Shown here: in pieces, positions 1-12,934 of the stretch
How positions within the stretch are numbered: position 1 is the first letter of the stretch
How the letters are laid out: every line of letters begins with the position of its first letter
NCBI GenBank assembly: GCA_034509425.1
Contig: JAVTVJ010000033.1
Coordinates: forward strand, 7,189,001-7,253,000
Origin: Eopsaltria australis
Lineage: Eukaryota; Chordata; Aves; Passeriformes; Petroicidae
Reading direction: 5' to 3'
Length of the DNA: 64,000 nt
The notes under the pieces: generated by a model
Seen by the model: only the letters and a program-made list of their open reading frames with translations
What the model was told of the DNA's origin: nothing
Database searches by the model: none
Program-made: the position numbers and the translations under genes

Positions 1-3000
1 GTAATAAGGAAAAGTGGTTATGCTTATCACCACCCATCAGTCAAACACCTTCTATATTAACAAAACATAATTTTTTCCACTCAATGAATGGGTGTGTGAT
101 GTTTCATACACATGTCAATATTAGTATTACTTTGCCTGGTGAAGAAATCATTTTATTTAACAGGATGTATTACTGGAAGTAAATGAGGAGAAATTCCCGT
201 TTACACTTTAATGAGCAGGGACAATGCAGCATGTCAAAACCATGCATTCACTATAATTTAGGAGTAAAAGTCATGCAATTTTATACAAACAAACCATATC
301 ACATTTTAAGTGTCTTGAACCTCAGTGTATTGTAAGGGCTCTGTGCATGATTCCTGGACTAATGTTTAGTATCCTAAGTATTCTTCTAAAGGAAATCTCA
401 ACAAAGAAGAAACTAAGCAGATCACCTGATGGTTTGATACTGAAAAGATAATCTATGTATCTGTGACAGCCTCTTTCATTAGCTTTTGATCCTGTCAAAC
501 AATAAATATAACCTTTAACCTTGTATATGTAATGAATAAAACTTGAACCTACACTGTCTAATCAAATGAGAGGTCCAATATATCCTACTGCTATGGCACA
601 TTCCATGTCCATGAACCCTGGTTTTAATTCTAAAACTATATGTAAAAGGAAAAAACCGAAAAGCTTTGAGAACAGATTTTCCAAACAACTAAAAGAAAAC
701 TGACAGAGGAATTTTCAGACTAATAGTTAAATATAATTGTTCTGAGAGAACAAGTAACGTCTGGATGTAAAAATACCACAGTGAGGAGAGCTACATAAAA
801 CCAGAATAAAATGGAATGGAAGGAAAGGACAAGCTACATATTTAAGATGACTTTGCATAAATGTAAATATCTAAGTTTGGACTAAATGCAAAAGGCACAG
901 GTTTTACTCCATTACTGACACTGTAAGCAAGACAAACACCTCTAATTTCATCTCAAAAAAACATACAAATTGCCTTTGATATGTATGTTCACTTAGGAGT
1001 TGTAATATCACAAAGGTGCTTTATCATATTTTATACAGAAATCCTAGAAGCCAAAATTAAAAAAAATTCAGAAGTCATGTAGTCAGTTATCAGAACTGAC
1101 ACTAGAGTACTGCATGAACTTTGAGAAAGAATATGCAAAATATTTTTAAAAGCTAGATTTAGCACCTGCATTTAACTACAAAAACTATTTTAAACCAAGA
1201 AAACAAAGCATGGTAGGTGATTTCTCTTTTAATTTCATTGCTTTTGTGGGTTTTTACCATATATGCAATAGTGTTAAAATTCTAAATAATTTCAAAAGAT
1301 TGTTTGAGGACTATTAATTGCCAAATATCAAGGACAGCAGCTTTGTGAAACTAAGAAGGGAAAAATTTACAGGGGGACAGAAGGTCAGAAACTGACAGAG
1401 ATTTTATCCATCAACAGTTTAGCTGGAGGTTCTGATCTGCCATAAAATCTGCAGGAACATGTTTCCATTGCAGGGCAAAATCTGACAGAAGGAAGTTGCT
1501 CCTCATGGAAAGGATACTGTGTGGGCCTGTCCCAGAGGTCTGTCTGAGGCTTGATAGCACAACCTTCTTCAATATTGTTAACAATAAATCACTAACTCTT
1601 GCTTTTAAGCACCAGGCTACTCAGGATTCACCTCCATGACAAGGAAATATGGGACTCACTCACAGATACTGGACAATATTGAAAATGAAAACAGAATTGA
1701 CAAGGTAATACCTCAGAGACATTCAAATTTTTAAGGTTTTTACTAATAATGCAAAAATTGAAACAGGATGCAGGTAATGCTTAACAGCCCAAGTCAGGTG
1801 TTCCATACTAACTGGCCACTGCATTTTAAAATAAATCATTAACCTATTTTTCCTTTTGAAACCATGGTGAAATGAAATTTATAAGATACTGTTATAATGA
1901 ACTCTGAAAAAATTTGACAATTACAGCCCTTTTATCCTGAGGTGTTCCACAACACTTTAGAAATTTCACATGTGTTTTCTCATACATCCATGGGATAAAT
2001 GCTGCCCAGATATTGCCAGAAAGGAAAGATCATTTTCCTTGACTAGTTCTGTGTAGGCTTTTCAGTGGTTTTCCTAGCTGTTCCAGAGGATACCATCCTA
2101 AGGTTTTGGTAAGTTTTCAAACTGGCAATAAAAGGTGCACATTGCATGGATTCTTGATGAAAAATAAATAGCCATGGACTTGATTTTACACTTCCTTTTG
2201 AGGAGAGCCCTAATAAAAATACAGTGACACTTAATAAGCTATACATGCACTAATTCCATAATGAGTCTTTACTAACTCATGAGGAAAACCTATCTATTCA
2301 GCTATCACACTACTTCCTGCAGCAATTACATACTTTAGTAGATTGCTGTAAAAGTTTGGATTGAACCAAACTAAATACCTAGTGAAGGACTCATGAGACA
2401 CTGTCTAATCTTGTTGCACTTCACCACATGCAGTGCTATTAATATTCACAGAAAGTGTGTTTGAGAGATTTTGAAAAGTGTAAGCACCTTAATGAAAGGT
2501 TTATCTCTCTGAACAACTCTAAACCAGCAATAGTTTTATATATGTTAGGGAATAAGCCAGTGTAAACTGGTCACAGGTCTTTATTTAAGTAATGTCTGTG
2601 GATCTTTTATTGTTCTTGGCACAGATTACAATGGTGTTACAGAACTGAAAAACACATTTGTGAAACATACCTATAGTACTGTGAAAGGTCAGAGGTTTTA
2701 CATAACCTAACGGAAGTATCAAGCAATTTATTTCCTTTGGAGGCATACTGTGAATGTACTGTAAATTCTGGGTTTATTTGCTTACTTATTTTTTTATTTT
2801 TCTAAGAAAAAAAGGGAGCTTAAACTTAGGTGTCTCTATGCGCTATTATGAATTCAAATCCTACTCAAATTATTTTGGAAGTCTTACAAAAGCAGACTTC
2901 CAGGAATGGTTACAACACATCTGGAGGTACCGCAAGCACACTCATTCCAGCAGAGATGAAACTGTCAAATATCCAGGGCAGGATGTCTCTACTGCTCCCC

Positions 3001-4061
3001 AGGATGTGTGCTCGCAGGGAGAGGAGTAAAGAAATCCAGACTTAAAGCAGAAACCCCAGAAACACTTGTGACTGCCCAGCAGCAGAAGAGAATACAGGGG
3101 CTGCAGCACAGGACTGCAGAACACGCCTTGGGGGTCATTTTCTCCTCTCCAGCCTCACTCCTTAAGGCAGTGAGTGATAGCTTCCTGTGGTTTTGAGCCT
3201 CACTCAATTTGTACAAGGAACTTTACCCTCTTGGCTGAGAAGCTGTGGCAAGGATGCAAGAAAGCTGACACACCAGACACAGAAACTTCACACTGGGGAT
3301 GTTGCAGGACTACCCAATTTCACCGGCAAGATAATGCATACAATTTCTTAGTTGATAGGAATGAGGAATGATACTTCCCACAACTCAGTTTTGAGCCCTC
3401 TTTTTTGTCTTCATTTTAGCTGGCCAAAAGTAGAGCCCTTCCATACTTTTCTGCTATGCTTGGCCAGGACAGACCTTCTCTGCAGTCTGTTCACACAACC
3501 AGAGTACCAGAACTGGGTATTGATGACAATGTGGTACTATTAGAGAAAAAAATACTACAAACTTTTTTATTATAAAGCACTAACTGCCCAAATCTGGTTG
3601 AAGGGAAAAAACCCCAACAATTAAAAGTAAGGACCAGATACTCCAGGATCTAAAATACAAAATACCTCTTCACTAACTATTAAATCAAAAGGATGGGCTG
3701 ATGCTATATTACTATTCTAGTCATTGCAAAATAAAGTGAAATGTTAGTCCAAGCTTCTTATTTCCAAAGGATCAGCTTTTATAAACTAAGAGGGATAATA
3801 AGTGAAATCGAGTGGTCTGATGTACTCCTGTTCCGTAAGTCAGAAGGTATGGAGGAGTTGAAGATTTGTAACCAGATAAGTCAGGGACATGGAAGTAGCA
3901 TAATGTAGAGATTCAGTATAAAATTAGTCTAAAACAGAAAAGCCCATTTCAGACTTTTATGAGTTTAAAATAAAGACCTTACTTAACCAGACTATACATA
4001 TAAAACAAAATCTCTTTCTAAAAGGGCTGGCTGACTGTTCTTTAACAAAAATGATGCATAC
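1..4061 (-). other. NBEA: NBEA intron, partial, downstream of the early BEACH exon
   Basis: This is AT-rich intronic DNA continuing past the left edge. I see no exon matching the next NBEA segment. Between about 2940 and 3540 the base composition is a little more balanced and several short ORFs occur on both strands, but none encodes a domain I recognise. It could be an old, unrecognised transposon remnant. No RNA gene or strong repeat was seen. Confidence 0.75.
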
Positions 4062-4174
4062 CTTTGAAAGATCTCTGAAGTTGCCTGGAAGGGTCAGATC
4101 TAACTCTTCAGACTCATAGTTTGTTAAAACCCACGGAAATACAGGGTATTGGTTCAGATCATTGTACGTTCGTC
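4062..4174 (-). CDS. NBEA: Neurobeachin internal exon (BEACH domain, early part)
   Basis: This is the last NBEA exon visible in transcript order, 113 nt. It translates as (G)[19 protein letters not shown] and then [18 protein letters not shown]. The [11 protein letters not shown] block is a hallmark of BEACH domains. The acceptor is CCTTTTCAATAG|GA with CTAAT about 30 nt upstream, and the donor is AAAG|GTATGC. Together the four exons make 450 nt (150 codons) and this one ends exactly on a codon boundary. The next exon should begin with PIGALNPKRAVFYAER. I did not find it between 1 and 4061, so it probably lies beyond the left edge. [17 protein letters not shown] matches NBEA better than LRBA (VITNY, LPSN or LPTN). 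No disruption is seen. Confidence 0.94.
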
Positions 4175-7100
4175 CTATTGAAAAGGAAAGTTTTAAGAAT
4201 TAGGAAATAGTGTCCAGTTGTCCTGCTAGAAAAAATTCTAGTGGTTACATTTGTTGCATCACATGTTCCCACTTCCCACCACTTGGCAGAATCAGGCATA
4301 AATCTTCCAGACAAAAGCAGCCATTTAGATGCGCTTATCTTGAACCAGAAGTCAACACACAAACTGAAATTATATAAAAAACTCAGTATCTTTTAAGATC
4401 AACTAAAATGCACCACATGCCAATAAACACTCTATTTTTTATTTCCATGCAGATATTTTTATACCATGAATGTAGATATTTAGAAGAACTAGACTATTAC
4501 TTTCCTAGCAACTTTATGAAGTATCATAGCTGGAAAAGATTAAATGAGCCTCCAAACAGCAAGGGGCTAAATCTGAGGTTTGCAAATCTAGGTCTATCCT
4601 AGACAGTCCATGCTAATGCATCATTCCCTACGGCTCTTCTTCACGGAAGAAATGGTGACATTCTACGGCAACTGCGGAATCAAAGTAGTAAAAGTCATGT
4701 TTGCTGTAACATTATTTTGTAATCACTTTGAAAATTAAGAAACAGTTCTCCCCCATAAAAGAGCTGACTACCCCAGGCCACTCTCTTCAATCATGCAAGA
4801 AACGTTGCTGTCATCCCAGCAGCTCAAATGTGCAAAAACCATCTTTAGATACCATTTCAAAATAACAATCTGCAACTGCAATGAACTAAAAATTATGAAT
4901 TCATTACAAAGAAAAGTGTGTTTGGGAAAGGCTGTTATTTCTGTATTCTCTAGTATTTAGTAGAATCTAACATTTCAGTGATAATAAAAACGAAATTTCT
5001 TAGTACAGAACTAGCCATCCTATTGCTACAGTGGGAACCACGCAATATGCAACATAAGTCTTAAAAAACAAAATCAGGTCATAAATATATATGTGTGTGT
5101 ATTTATATAATATAATTAGGCAGCTGAAATAATCCAGGTTAACAATTCCCAGTCCTGCAGCAGATTTACAGCCCTGTCTCACTAACTGCTTCCTTCCAGA
5201 TTCTGGACAGATTCCTGGGGTACAAAACCCAGCACAGGAAAACACAGGCTTCCTTGTTCTGAGTAGCAGTTGCAATTCTCCACAAAAATCAGTTCTGCTT
5301 TAATGAAATGTGAAACTTTCACTGCCCTACAAACACCTTATTTTTTCAATAGAAATTAACGAACAAAAAGCATGTTTTTATTTTGTACACAGTTTCACTG
5401 AATATACGAGAAGTGCATATTCTTAATAACTGTGTGTCATTTTTACACTCTGAACACACAGATGTTCTCAAGAATACAAAAAAAAAATTTAGGTGAAGAT
5501 ATAACTGTTAAAATGCAATCCCAGCACTGTGTGCTGCCTACACAAATAAAGATGGATAGAAACAAAACACTTCTTCTTTAATATCAACAATGAATGAATG
5601 ATTGATTGAATGAATCAATGAATGCAAAATGACTGTTGGACAGAACAAAAATTTATCAAACAATTAAATCAAGAAGCATACCAGAATTTATCCTTGTAAG
5701 AGAGGAAAAGGAAAGGTATTCTCTGGTAAAATATTCATTCTCTTAGACTTTTGGGAGGAGGCTCTATGTTTCTTGAAGGAACATAACTCTGCCTCATTTT
5801 CCACATCCATCAAATCAGAATATTATTTTCCTCTTTGGCAAGGGTTTAATTACATATGACTTGTAAAGTTTCTTGAGATTATCAAATTTAGAGTGCTATA
5901 AAGTATGGCCCCTATAAAACTACAGCTTCATACAATAAATGCTTTCCTCACCATCAGAATCTTTAATTAAGTAAACTGAAAAGCATGTAAAATCTTCCAC
6001 AATAGAACTACATTTGTGTTTACGCAGAGAGCAGACAAAAAGAACTTTGAGATCCAGGAAGAGAATGACTGACATGACTAGTCTATTACAAAGCATAAAT
6101 AAAAATGAAGATTCTGCAGAACCAAAATTTGTATGGAAAAGAGCTCATAGTAATAAAAATCTTCAACTGCAACCATTTTATAGAAGTATTTAAAAAGCAA
6201 GAATATTGTTCTGCAAAATTTTGAAAGGAAATGTAGAGTTATACAAAATTACTTTTAATTTTTAAATTGATATTTTTTCATATTGTGATTTCATTTTATT
6301 TTGATACTTATTTCATTCATTTCATATCAATTCAATTTCAAAATTCAGTCAACATGATTTTTACTTTTTGTTGCCATTCCAGATGGGAAAATTATAAATG
6401 TATTATAAAATTATAAATAGGGGAAGGAAAAAGCAGTCCTGAGCCTAGCTGCTGTATGAATTCTCTTTTGCTGAGAGGTTACTTATGGTATAGACACATG
6501 AAAAAATTATCATATGACATTAGCTCCATGTCAGAACCCTGCAGTAACTCCTCTATGCAGTTTTTTACCCCACGATGAGAAATAATTTGAAGCAGCTTCT
6601 CTCTCAGCTTAGGTAGGATAAGTTGCAAATAATGAAACCTTCATGATTTTGTATTTGGTAAATATAAGTCTTGTGAAAAAAACTAAAATATTCTCTCGTA
6701 CTTCAATTTTTATAAAACAAGTTTTATTTATGAAGTTATTAACTATTAAGGATAGCTCTTAATTTGTTAATAAAAAGGTTAATGATTTATTTTTCTCAAT
6801 TTAACAATTTTCTCTTTAATATCAACAAATAAAACTGACTCGAGAAGATGAACCTAATTTAAATTGGGAAAGGAGACCAAGCCTATGAGGTAAGACCACA
6901 CATCTACACTTATCTGAGCAGAGGACAGTGATCTAGGCCTCTAATGGGATTACAAATCCCTAATTCTAAACATGCATAAATATTAGTGGTTTCACTTTAT
7001 TAGAAATGCTGTCTTGATCTGTTCTGGCATCAAAATTGATTATTTTCAGAGTAAAATCGGCAGATGAATATACTCAGCCATCTCATCAATTGTCCGGTGC

Positions 7101-10100
7101 TTCCAGCAAGAATTATTTGTTCCTTTCTTTAGCTAAATAAATATAGAACATAAACCTGTATGACTATTGGTAGTTCCTGCACCTTTTCAGAACCTTCAGA
7201 TTTCCCCTCAAGTAGGCTTACAGAGATTAATATTAAAGGCTGAATATTAAATATTGCAAGCCCTGTGACACTAATCTACTTGAACAATAAAAATGAGGCA
7301 TAGTAAATGAGATCTCAGAAATACTGGATATGTTTCTTCATTAAAAAAAAAACTTTTTAATTAAACCATCCAATTTAATGTTTTTATATGGCACTTTAGT
7401 TTCTAAGGTAAAGTGAGCTAGAGACAGCTGACAAAGAAATTATAACTGCAATTCCTTGGTGGAAATGTTAATGACAGCAAAATATTGTTTAATTAGATGA
7501 TTGCAGCATCTGGATTAACACTCTTTAAGAGCGATGTTCCTGTGCTTGTCTGCTTCTTCACACTTTACAGACATTTTGTCATCTCTAGGTCATTAGGAAA
7601 GAATTTTTAATGATTTTTCTAGAAGTAAGTAGTTCGAGTTACATCTAATTAGATGACAATAATAAGCCCAACACATGCAGTAGCTAAATATATACATAAT
7701 TAACCAGTGAGGGCTTGTACATCACAGAGTAAAAAAGAGGAAAATGCTAAACAGGTAAAAAAAAAATGGAGAGGGGGAAGAAGTTCATCTGAATTTATTA
7801 CCTAACTGAGGATGTCATTTTTTTTCCATAAACCTTTAAAAATAATCCCTTTCCACTACAAGAAATTACTCACAAAAATTATGGAAGCAATTATTCTTCA
7901 TTTCTTTTAAAAGCAGTGGCAAGTAGGATTTAAAAGAATTAAAATTCCAATAAATACAAATCAAGCATACATTTAATATATTGCAATTTGAAATCAAACA
8001 GCAGAAATTATTTAAATACTGAGAAATAGATTTGAAATCTAGACTTCTAGCTAAAACAGTGAGCACTGTGATGATATTAAAAAACAACTTCTTGTTCCCA
8101 CTCCCCTTGGTACTTTTGCTGCAGTGGGATTACTTTTAAGTATTCTTTTTGATAATCTTTTAATTGAGACTAGTAAAAATTACTTGTATCCCATATCACC
8201 CAGAGGGGTCAGTTGACATATATGCTGGTCCCATGCAGAAGGGACAATTAATTATAATCAAAGCAGCTTCCTTCAAGCCTTCAAAACAAAAGGATCCCTG
8301 AGAATGAAAGCAGGTAGAGGGAGGAGGGGGGAGGTGACCAGGAAGGCTTATGTCTACACAGCCAGGACAAAAACCAGGGGCATGGAGAGTATAACACTGA
8401 GACTGATTGATAAGTAGCAGAGTGCAGTGTTTACCTTTGGGAGGAAAGCCCAGAGCTGTAAACATGATGAAATATGCTCAAGCCAGAAAAAAGGGCAAGA
8501 AAGAGGTGAAGAGCTTGAAAACGAAGAGGGAGGTGAGAAAATAGTTGACTAGTGGGCCAGAGAAACAGGTTGAAACCAGGATTTAGAGAGTTTTGAAGAT
8601 GGAGAGAGATTTTGAACTGAAATTGCAATGAGACATCAGGCAAGTGTCAGCAATCACACATACCTGGATAGGAAATGATCTAGAGAGATCTTTGAGAGCT
8701 GAAGTAGAAAGTTATTAAGTCCTGAGCACAGATCACAGCAGAAACAATTAAAATAAAAATGAAGCATGGCAATATTTTAAGGGAGGAATAGGACAATATA
8801 AGAATTAAAGAAAACATCATAGAATGATAGATTTTTCCAAGAGAATACTTCAAATATTAAGAACATATAGAACAGCCAGTGATCATGCTTCTCAGGACAG
8901 ACATACCAGCGAAACAGGGAGAGATCTAAGAAGAGATTAATATATTTATTTCAGTGGTTCTGTTGTACAGAGACACAGTCTTTGTAATTAACAGTATTAA
9001 TAAACAGGCAAAGGACTTCTCAAGGGAAAGGACCCAGCTGCATGATGTCACAAAGAGAGAAATAAGCTGGTGACAGAACCCTCACTTCTGAACATCACTC
9101 TTCCAAGGCTACTGCTTCTTGTGCCATTTAAGAGGAGGATCACAAGAAAACATGAGTGCTTTCTTACTCTTTTGTAGAGGGCTAGAGACTAATTAAGCAC
9201 CACTGTAAGGAAAAAAAAAGGAAGCTACAAAGAATGGGGAAAAGATGTACTAAACCACTTTGTTAGTGGACCTCTATTTGGAAGAGAAGAAAAAACAGTG
9301 AATCGACCTTACTTATCACCTACTTCCCAGCAGATAATCCACAATTCTTAAGTGTCAAACCTCCACATTTCTTACTAAGCTACAGCTCAGATTTGCTGAA
9401 TAAGCCAGTTGGAGTTTAATGGCAACATGAATTAAAAAAATGGATGGATATATTTCTCAATAGCTAAAAACAATAATACCATTGGAGAATAAGATGCTGC
9501 TTAAATAGACAGTTATATTCTAAAACTGGGCCATTGCTATTACACTAACAATTACTGGCAAAGAAGTTGCAACTTATAAGGAAATATTTCTTATGGAATC
9601 TCATTACAAAAGAGTATAATTAGGACTGTAATTGGAAATTGGATTTCCAAGAAGAAAGAAAAGAAAATTTGTCTTTACTTAGTAAAGGAGGTCACAAGTA
9701 TATTCAGTACTCTAGTTTTGTGTACAAAATAGAAAATCCTGGATTTTCTTCTGACTGCTGAGGGTCCTCTCTACAGTGCACATAAGATTTTGTGGATGTT
9801 TAATACAGGTGTACTTGGGCAGTTATCAAAACCAGGGCAACAAGTTAGTAGAAGTTCTTTGCTTCCAGCACTGTATTTCTGGTAGAGTTGTTAATTTGAT
9901 TAGTGCTTTATCAGAAAACACCTATTTGTTGTAAGAGAAATATTTTGGAGGAACACCTTTCAAGAAGACATACAGAAATATAGGCACAGCTGTAAAAGCA
10001 GTGGTGTCATTCAGGCTGCCTCACAGCTCTTAACCCTGCAGTTTCCCAGATCTCAGGTCCTGGTGGCACAGGGCCCTGCAATGGTGGAGCCAGGATCAGC

Positions 10101-12818
10101 TCGGGGATGTGAGAACTTCTAGACTTTCTAGCATATATTTCTCTTTTGAAGCTTTCTCCCCTGCAACTGGACTTTGAGCTCATGTGCACTCTGTTATGAG
10201 TGGGTTTCTGGCTTGCCAAGAACTTTATGAGGAGATTCTTTGCAAATACCCCCAAGTATTTCATGAGTTTTTGGAACTGAGCTTTCTAGATGAAGTGCAG
10301 ACTTCATTAAAACTACAAAATCTGGTTGATCTTCCAAAAAGTAACTTGATGGGATTTTTTGCTTCTGACAAAAAAAAGTTGGACAACTTTGGGTTTTGTC
10401 CCAAACTGGAATATAGAGCTTATTGTCATGTGTAGAATTGCCTGATGGGTTTCAGTCAGCTTTCATTCTCTGATGTTACTTTCAGAAAAGGTTTTGTGTG
10501 TGTCATTGGCAAGTTCAGCTACCAAGGATTAATTTTATTCAAATTTTTTTTTAAAAAACACATACTGCTGAAAGATTTTATAAGATGGTAGACAATGCTG
10601 TGAAATGAGCAAGGCATCCTATGCAATTACCAAATGAGATTACATGAACAAATGAGATTTACCTGGAAGAGACAGATAGCAATAAATCTGCTAGAAATTA
10701 AATGCTTTGAGTCAGAGAGAGACACTCGTAGGGATAGTGACCAAACAGTATTTTTAAGAGGACAGAAATTCATGGACACACACCAAAAATAACAAATAGT
10801 ATTTCTTCAAACCTTGGCCATAGCAGGTGGAACCTGAAATGCTAATATCAAGCCATCCTCTTATAAGGCAGATGAATGACACTAAATAACCTTAAGAGAA
10901 TCCTGTCTCGTGCAACCACCCCAAGTGTTCGGCTATAAAGCCTGCCCGGCAGTACTAGCATCAAACAGCAGGTCAAAATATTTTTCTTGAGACCACTGAG
11001 ATCTGAGAGAATCTGTTCAGGCTGAAGCTTGTTAACTGATACATATTTTAGTGTGTTACTGCAATTCCTAATTGGCTTCAGACATAATGCTGTCTTCCAG
11101 TTTCGGATGCTTTGGTGAGATACCTAAAAAATAACGACCTTGGAGTTTTAAACTGACTAAAAATAAAAATAATTTTAAAAAATAGCTTATCTCTGGTTTA
11201 CTGTCATTTAAAGAGCTTCAATTCACTGCTTACAGAAGAAATGAATACATAAAAAAGAAATTACAAGTGATGGACAGTTCTGTTGATAATGTATTGGACA
11301 AGGACACGGAGGACCTAGGCTAACTTCCCAGTTCTCCAGTAAATCCTCCAAGTTTGGGTGAGGCAGCCAGGGAGCCAGCAAGGGTCTGCCTGCATTTCCT
11401 CATCACTAGAAGGGCAGCGGATGTGTGAGAGGCACAAAGCAGCTGGAGACAGGCCAGTGTCCAGGAGCAGGATAGTGGCAATCTGGCATTGCACCAGAGG
11501 TAATAAACGCTCAGCAGGGTTCCTTCCTCCAGCAGAGATCTGCAGGACCGCAGCTAAAATGCTTGGGAACCAAGCTGGTGAGCCTGCACTGGACTTTACC
11601 ATATGGACTTTGCAGCCCAGATCTCCAGTAGTTTCAGGGATTCTGCTTTTTGCTCCACTGCACAAGGTAAACATGTCCTCAGATTTCCAACTGTTCAGTG
11701 GTAACACTTCTGTATCACTCTGGGATAAGCTGATGACACATTTATTAACATCCATAACACTGGATGCATGGAAGATGACTGCCATCTAAGCACAGAGGCC
11801 AAAGCCTGAGGGTCCAAAGCAAGTGAGTTTGACAGCCCCTGAATTCTGCCACTGCCCTACTGGGAAGAACGCAGTGACTGTCCTCAGATTGGTCAGCATA
11901 ACGAGTGCTACCTTTGGGTTTCACACTTACATGTGTCTTATGCCTGGCTTGAGGATAACCTCAAGCATAAAAGTCAGGACCAAGTAAAGATGGGAGTTGT
12001 AACACTGGAGTACAAAGTGATGCCTGGTGGAATTTAATTTGGGTTTCAAATTAAAGCTCACTGAAGTGAAATGTCTGTATAAGGTTCTCCACGGGCAGGT
12101 TCATAAGCAGCATGTGTGATACAGGCAGAAATCATAATAGTAAACAACCTCCTGGAAATCTCTGTAGACGGTATAGAAAAATGCTGCTTTTTACATTTAA
12201 AATTAACACTGGAGTTAACACATAGAAAAGGGAAAGGTGAAAGGAATAATATCTTCCTTAATGTTTAGTTAATGACAATTGCCAGAAAAGCTCTTCTTTT
12301 GCCAATAACAAATAGTTGTCCATGGCAGTTATTTCTCATTTTAAATAGCTAATCTGATATTATATTTCATCTCAAAGAACTAAATGAGAAAAGATGCTGT
12401 AATCTAATCATATCACAATCCAGGTGACATCTGTACTAGGCAGAATACTGTTGTTATTCTGCTGTCTAGTTGCTGTTGCTGAGAATGATGAAGTAGCGAA
12501 ATTACATTTTCCCATTATTATTTCCAGACACTCTCTGGCAATGGTTTGTTGACTCTAATAAAGCTTCAGACAAAGCTGTCAGCAGAGGAAATGGCAGAAG
12601 GGGAGCAAGGAGCAGCCTTCACAGCAATACATGAATCTAAAGTCCCCATGATAGGTTGTGCATTTTCTGATAAAATTTAATGTGTGTGTGTATTTCAGAA
12701 TATATCACAAAGCTGCAGCTGCATTCTAGAGGGATAAATGTATTCTACCAAGTCACGGTGCTTAAGACTTTGACAAACATAAACATATTACGAGGGATTA
12801 AAAAGCCAGAAGCCTTAC
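4175..12818 (-). other. NBEA: NBEA intron between the two BEACH exons
   Basis: This is an 8,644-nt intron spliced from donor GCAG|GTAAGG near 12819 to acceptor TTTTCAATAG near 4175. It is AT-rich with scattered A/T runs. It contains a TGAA-type microsatellite at 5589-5625, an AT/GT-alternating stretch at 5081-5117 and a purine-rich G tract near 8310-8335. The blocks at about 10007-10440 and 11315-11790 are less AT-rich and carry open frames on both strands, but no recognisable protein. Confidence 0.8.
5589..5625. repeat. Degenerate (TGAA)n/(TGAT)n microsatellite
   Basis: About nine imperfect tetranucleotide units of the TGAA/TGAT/TCAA type lie in an NBEA intron. This is simple-sequence DNA with no coding potential. 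Confidence 0.85.
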
Positions 12819-12934
12819 CTGCTATAGTATTGAGGAACATCAAGTATTCAAAGTTAGATATCTCCCGTCTCTGCCAGCGCTGAGTCATGTTGGAGGATTT
12901 ATAAAGTTGTCGGGGTGTGGCCAGAGAGATTCTC
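12819..12934 (-). CDS. NBEA: Neurobeachin internal exon (BEACH domain start)
   Basis: This 116-nt exon translates as (R)[20 protein letters not shown] and then [18 protein letters not shown](G). [19 protein letters not shown] is the conserved opening of the BEACH domain, the family-defining fold present in NBEA, LRBA, LYST, WDFY3 and NSMAF. The acceptor is TATTTCCTAG|GA and the donor is GCAG|GTAAGG, both good. It completes the Arg codon split after the previous exon and ends one base into the next Gly codon. It is 5,248 nt from the previous exon. KSSN and QRREISNF are as in NBEA; LRBA has KASN and QHREISNF from memory. An apparent methionine-started ORF running through the exon into the intron is an artefact. 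Confidence 0.94.

Noticed and set aside
10184..10435. 83-codon plus-strand ORF with a protein-like look (KYPQVFHEFLELSFLDE)
   Set aside because: No family was recognised, there is no conserved motif, and it lies within an NBEA intron without splice context. It could be a transposon relic, but I cannot support a call.
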